Shown: positions 11,838 through 14,851 of the stretch, in pieces
How the letters are laid out: the number at the start of each line of letters is the position of its first letter
Numbering within the stretch: position 1 is the first letter of the stretch
From: Candidatus Zipacnadia bacterium
GTDB lineage: Bacteria; Armatimonadota; Zipacnadia; Zipacnadales; Zipacnadaceae
DNA length: 14,851 nt
Assembly (NCBI GenBank): GCA_029821215.1
Contig: JALGTV010000038.1
Coordinates: 1 to 14,851, forward strand
Direction: 5' to 3'
Notes under the pieces: model-generated
Database searches by the model: none
What the model was told of the DNA's origin: nothing
Seen by the model: only the letters and a program-made list of their open reading frames with translations
Position numbers and translations under genes: made by a program

Positions 11838-14804
11838 ATGGCTGCTGAAACAATAACTCTGGGGCCGCTGGATGGAGTCTGGGTATACCTGGTGCAGCGG
11901 CTGGCGGACAGCGGGGAACTGACTGACGAGTATGTTCTTATGGTAGATGATGCCTACTGGGGGCGGCGTATCCAGCCGGCCCAGTTCCGGCCAGCCCCGT
12001 TCACCCAAGAGTTTGTGATGGGTTACCGCCTGGAGGGGCAGATTCTCCACGACAGCCAGCCCCAGGAGGAAGCCAATGTCAGCCTGGAGGTGCACCTGGA
12101 GACTTCAGAGGGAGATGAGTTCACTTTCTGGGACAGTGAGGAGTTCAATGAGTTAGTTTATTCGCTGGAAAAGGCCACCTATGTCACGGGCACAACGGTG
12201 GTGGCGCCAATTCAGACGGCAGCAGATGGAAGCTGGAGCTTCATTGTTCCCCGGGGCCATGGAGCCATATATCAGCGTCCCGGTGATTACCGGGACGATA
12301 CTGCCGAGACCCGTAACCAGCCTTTACCTCGGTCGGTACAGCAGATACTGGCAGTCTACCGGGGCCGGAAAGTACCGGTGGCCGAGGGGCAGCCAGCAAT
12401 AATCAATATTTGCAGCGGAGCCCTGACCATTCACGCCACCGCCGGGGCCTACGTGCGGGTGGGGATACTGGATGACGCGGGCCAAAACTACCAGGTGCCG
12501 CCCTCTGGTACCGTCCAGGTGACCGGGCGGCCGGTCGGAGAGCACGGTATCGTCCAGTACCGACGCACCGGCGGCGACTGGGACCCGTCCTGGGGCTGCC
12601 CGCGCGTAATTGCTACGGTAGCAGCAGGCCAGACCACCGAGCTGACCATGGCCCCGCTGGAGCATTACTCTCCGGAAGATGACCTGGTCTGCGGTCGCGT
12701 CTATGAACGGATGGGGGTGCCCGCGGCAGGAATTGATATAGTTATAGTGGACACGGAGACCGCTGAGATCGTAGGGGTGGCGGCCACTACCAACGGGGAA
12801 GGCTTCTGGTCAGTGGAGATGCCGCCAGAGGGCCTGGGCGGCGACTTATACATTCTTGATTCCAAGTGGGGCAGTATCCCAGTGGTGGGCAGTCCGTATT
12901 CGGATATTGTCCTCGGAGCACGGGCCTACGCGGCCTGGATAGAGGAGTTTAAGCCCGAAGCCTGGCGCACCGGCAGCTATGGACATCACAATTTCCAGCA
13001 TGTAGAGGCCGCGGTCTGGGTCCGAGATAATGACACCGATGATACTTACCCAACTGTGGCTGCCCCATACGGTGGCTGGATGACGGAGGCAACACTGCCC
13101 AAGTATGCCTACATCTCTGACATCCTCCAGCTTCTCATCTATGGCCCGCAATTGAAAAGTTATGCCATCTATGTAGATGGCGAGTGTGAAGACCCTGACT
13201 TTGAGCTGCGCTCCCAGTCTTTCACCGAAACCCAGACGCCCCCCGGCCAATTCCGGGCGGCTGGCTATTATCCGGAGCGCAAGTTTCTGCTGGGAGGCAA
13301 GATTAAGGGCAACTTAGTGGTGGCCTCGCCGGATCGAATAGATGAAGACCAGCCGGAAGCCGCCCGGGTGGGGTTGGAGTTTGGTGGACTGCAACCGTAT
13401 CTGGAATTGCGCCAAATTGACGCGGACACTACCGGGTTTACTGATCTGCTGTGCCCCTACTGCGGGGGGCCGGCTCAGCGCGACCCCGGTGCAGCAGTGC
13501 CCCGGGGCTTTTGTCTGCAATGTGCCGTCGCCTTCGGCCTGCCTACTGCTATGGACTGCCGCAGCTACAGCCGCAGCGTTACTTTGAGTGCTAATCCCGA
13601 TTCTCGGCACCGCCATTGCGTGGCAGCTATAACTACTAACAGGGCTTTCCAGCGGGCCATTGATTACCATTGGCGGCCCGACTTATATGATGAAACTGAC
13701 TACTTCCTAACCCAGTCGGGGCCAGGGCAGCCTACCAATGCGCCCCGCTGGTTTGTCAAGCACCTGGATGAAGTAGCAGATGGCAAGGGTCTGGGACAAT
13801 TTAATGGGGATCAAAGTCCCTCATTCATTGCCGGCCACGATTTGGAATATTTCGGCAATCTGGCCCAGATTGATCGGGACCTGGGCCTGGCCCAGTTCAA
13901 GCTGGCCTTTGCGCCCGGGTACGTGCTGCCTATGGAGTTGGTGGTGGAGATTGATTGCATCTGCAGCGACGACAGCGTGGAAACCGTAACAGTCACCGTC
14001 CCCCAAGGAAGCAGCGGGCCGACCGAAGAGCAGCCATTTGGAGATGTTGTACCGCTGAGTATGGTGCCTAAGTTAGCCGCGGAGAGTAAAGATGAACCAT
14101 ATCCGGGCAGTGGATTGTACCAAGCGGTAACCGATATTCGGCTGGTTGAGCCCGAGGAGGCACCAGGCTGCCGGTTCACCGTTATTGCTGATGTACCCTT
14201 CTTGGCCCATCCGGGTGGTGTGCTGGTAGAGAGAAAAAAGGCCAGCCCATTCGCTCTCCAGTTGAGTCCACCAGGCGGCCATCCCCATATCTTCGAGGAC
14301 GCGGTCGGCCAACTATTTCTGTTTGATGTGGTGGAGAGGGATATCCGGATGCGGCGCCGGGCCGGACTACTAGCCGAGTGGGATGCGCCTCGTTGGGTAA
14401 CCTCCGACGGGCAGAGCGACTATCCCTGGGCAGACAAGGACAGCCGGGGGCGAGTAATTTTGCAGCCGACGACGGCCATAGCTGGGAGGAGGTATAGGCT
14501 GATGGTCACGAGTCTATCATATCCTATGGCCTTTGAGCACAATGGCCTGCTGTACCTAATCGGTTATCGGAGTGGCGCCCAGTACCTGCGGCGCAGCGCC
14601 GATGGCGGAGAGAGCTGGTTGCCCTTCAGCGATAGTGAGATTGAAAAGCAGGTGGGAGCACCTTCAGATGCCCAGCGGGCAGCGTTTGTGAAGATGGAAA
14701 CCCAGGGCTGTCGGCTGATAGTGGGAATCCCCAACTATCCCCATATTGACATATATGTGTCGGTGGATGACGGCGAGAGCTGGAAGCTGGACAGCCAGGT
14801 ATAG
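11838..14804 (+). CDS. Large virion-associated protein with beta domains, zinc ribbon and Asp-boxes
   Basis: 988 residues from ATG 11838. Residues about 57-137 and 281-330 (VCGRVYERMGVPAAGIDIVIVD ordering, then TNGEGFWSVEMPP) resemble carboxypeptidase-regulatory-like / prealbumin-like beta sandwiches. Cys539, 542, 559 and 562 form a CPYC-x16-CLQC zinc-ribbon pattern in the middle. The C-terminal end has two Asp-boxes, SADGGESW (Ser920-Trp927) and SVDDGESW (Ser975-Trp982), as in BNR/sialidase-type propeller blades; one or two blades may have been cut off or be shared between subunits. No signal peptide or transmembrane segment is evident. It follows the chaperone region and should be a tail tip, fibre or baseplate component, possibly a glycan-binding protein. 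A specific family is not recognised. It ends at TAG, with GTG of a possible next gene overlapping by one base. Confidence 0.72.
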   Translation: MAAETITLGPLDGVWVYLVQRLADSGELTDEYVLMVDDAYWGRRIQPAQFRPAPFTQEFVMGYRLEGQILHDSQPQEEANVSLEVHLETSEGDEFTFWDSEEFNELVYSLEKATYVTGTTVVAPIQTAADGSWSFIVPRGHGAIYQRPGDYRDDTAETRNQPLPRSVQQILAVYRGRKVPVAEGQPAIINICSGALTIHATAGAYVRVGILDDAGQNYQVPPSGTVQVTGRPVGEHGIVQYRRTGGDWDPSWGCPRVIATVAAGQTTELTMAPLEHYSPEDDLVCGRVYERMGVPAAGIDIVIVDTETAEIVGVAATTNGEGFWSVEMPPEGLGGDLYILDSKWGSIPVVGSPYSDIVLGARAYAAWIEEFKPEAWRTGSYGHHNFQHVEAAVWVRDNDTDDTYPTVAAPYGGWMTEATLPKYAYISDILQLLIYGPQLKSYAIYVDGECEDPDFELRSQSFTETQTPPGQFRAAGYYPERKFLLGGKIKGNLVVASPDRIDEDQPEAARVGLEFGGLQPYLELRQIDADTTGFTDLLCPYCGGPAQRDPGAAVPRGFCLQCAVAFGLPTAMDCRSYSRSVTLSANPDSRHRHCVAAITTNRAFQRAIDYHWRPDLYDETDYFLTQSGPGQPTNAPRWFVKHLDEVADGKGLGQFNGDQSPSFIAGHDLEYFGNLAQIDRDLGLAQFKLAFAPGYVLPMELVVEIDCICSDDSVETVTVTVPQGSSGPTEEQPFGDVVPLSMVPKLAAESKDEPYPGSGLYQAVTDIRLVEPEEAPGCRFTVIADVPFLAHPGGVLVERKKASPFALQLSPPGGHPHIFEDAVGQLFLFDVVERDIRMRRRAGLLAEWDAPRWVTSDGQSDYPWADKDSRGRVILQPTTAIAGRRYRLMVTSLSYPMAFEHNGLLYLIGYRSGAQYLRRSADGGESWLPFSDSEIEKQVGAPSDAQRAAFVKMETQGCRLIVGIPNYPHIDIYVSVDDGESWKLDSQV

Positions 14805-14851
14805 TGGACGGGGAACGACAGCAAAGGCAGCAACGACAGCAAAGGCAGCAA
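14804..14851 (+). CDS. Possible start of a next gene encoding an Arg-Gln-Gln repeat (partial)
   Basis: GTG 14804-14806 overlaps the preceding TAG by one base and opens VDGERQQRQQRQQRQQ to the right edge. The three-residue Arg-Gln-Gln period comes from the 18-bp tandem repeat. The only Shine-Dalgarno-like sequence (AGGT at 14797-14800) is too close to the GTG. The other two frames are also open here (NDSKGS in line with the preceding gene after its stop, and TTAKAA), so the real frame and start are undecided. If this is a gene, a helical, coil-like start of a tail protein would fit, but the product cannot be identified. Confidence 0.3.
   Translation, partial: MDGERQQRQQRQQRQQ
14814..14851 (+). 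repeat. 18-bp tandem repeat running off the right edge
   Basis: AACGACAGCAAAGGCAGC occurs twice exactly (14814-14831 and 14832-14849), followed by AA, which would start a third copy. The unit is a multiple of three and leaves all forward frames open, so copy-number changes would not break a reading frame. Confidence 0.8.

Noticed and set aside
11538..12095. 185-residue open frame on the minus strand across the palindrome region
   Set aside because: It is composed of translated repeat sequence (PELAEG, LSLPKE type peptides) plus the antisense of the 988-residue protein gene, has no ribosome-binding support, and shows no family resemblance.
1515..14804. Amber (TAG) stop recoding, since many genes end in TAG
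   Set aside because: Several genes end in TAA or TGA, the TAG stops mostly fall at sensible protein ends next to new starts, and reading through them gives no extended domains apart from the doubtful case at 7052.

Overview
The window is a one-directional (+ strand) block of head, neck and tail genes from a tailed bacteriophage or integrated prophage of the HK97-fold, long-tailed type. Gene starts are preceded by Shine-Dalgarno sequences, all three stop codons are used and the DNA is moderately GC-rich, so the host is a bacterium using the standard code. An intergenic stretch carries dispersed-repeat-like palindromes of a kind I associate with chromosomes of uncultured bacteria (Chloroflexi-like lineages would fit). 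That suggests an integrated element or close host exchange, but it is a weak taxonomic hint only.

Layout. (1) Positions 3-569 hold the 3' part of an alkaline-phosphatase-superfamily phosphodiesterase, closed by a Rho-independent terminator at 623-650. (2) The head module follows: a prohead protease with a coiled-coil scaffold-like tail (672-1514) and the major capsid protein (1515-2312). The last strand of the capsid protein appears in another reading frame (2273-2341), which suggests a deletion plus frameshift. (3) After a perfect 10-bp hairpin (2361-2392) come two genes that do not normally sit here: a GT9 (heptosyltransferase-type) glycosyltransferase (2407-3585) and, overlapping it by 8 bases, a 1158-residue LamG / propeller-like / fibronectin-III-like protein (3578-7054). 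(4) The neck and tail module has a head-tail connector, a head-closure protein, a tail terminator and a tail tube protein. The closure and terminator proteins carry similar inserted beta domains. (5) The tail-assembly chaperone pair (10207-11024) is joined by a canonical -1 slippery A-AAA-AAA heptamer at 10665-10671. (6) A proline-rich 155-residue unknown protein is followed by a 333-base non-coding stretch with a set of nested palindromes (11541-11751). (7) A 988-residue virion-surface-like protein follows, with carboxypeptidase-regulatory-like beta domains, a CxxC zinc ribbon and two C-terminal Asp-boxes. (8) The window ends in an 18-bp tandem repeat that probably lies in the start of the next gene.

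How the genes work together. Protease, scaffold and capsid proteins build the prohead; connector, closure and terminator proteins join head to tail; the tube protein and frameshifted chaperone build the tail. No tape-measure gene is visible where one is expected, right after the chaperones; it may lie beyond the right edge. The carbohydrate-related genes (phosphodiesterase, GT9 transferase, two large carbohydrate-binding-like proteins) within the structural operon are the most distinctive aspect. They could form a virion-glycosylation or glycan-recognition module, but that is inference.
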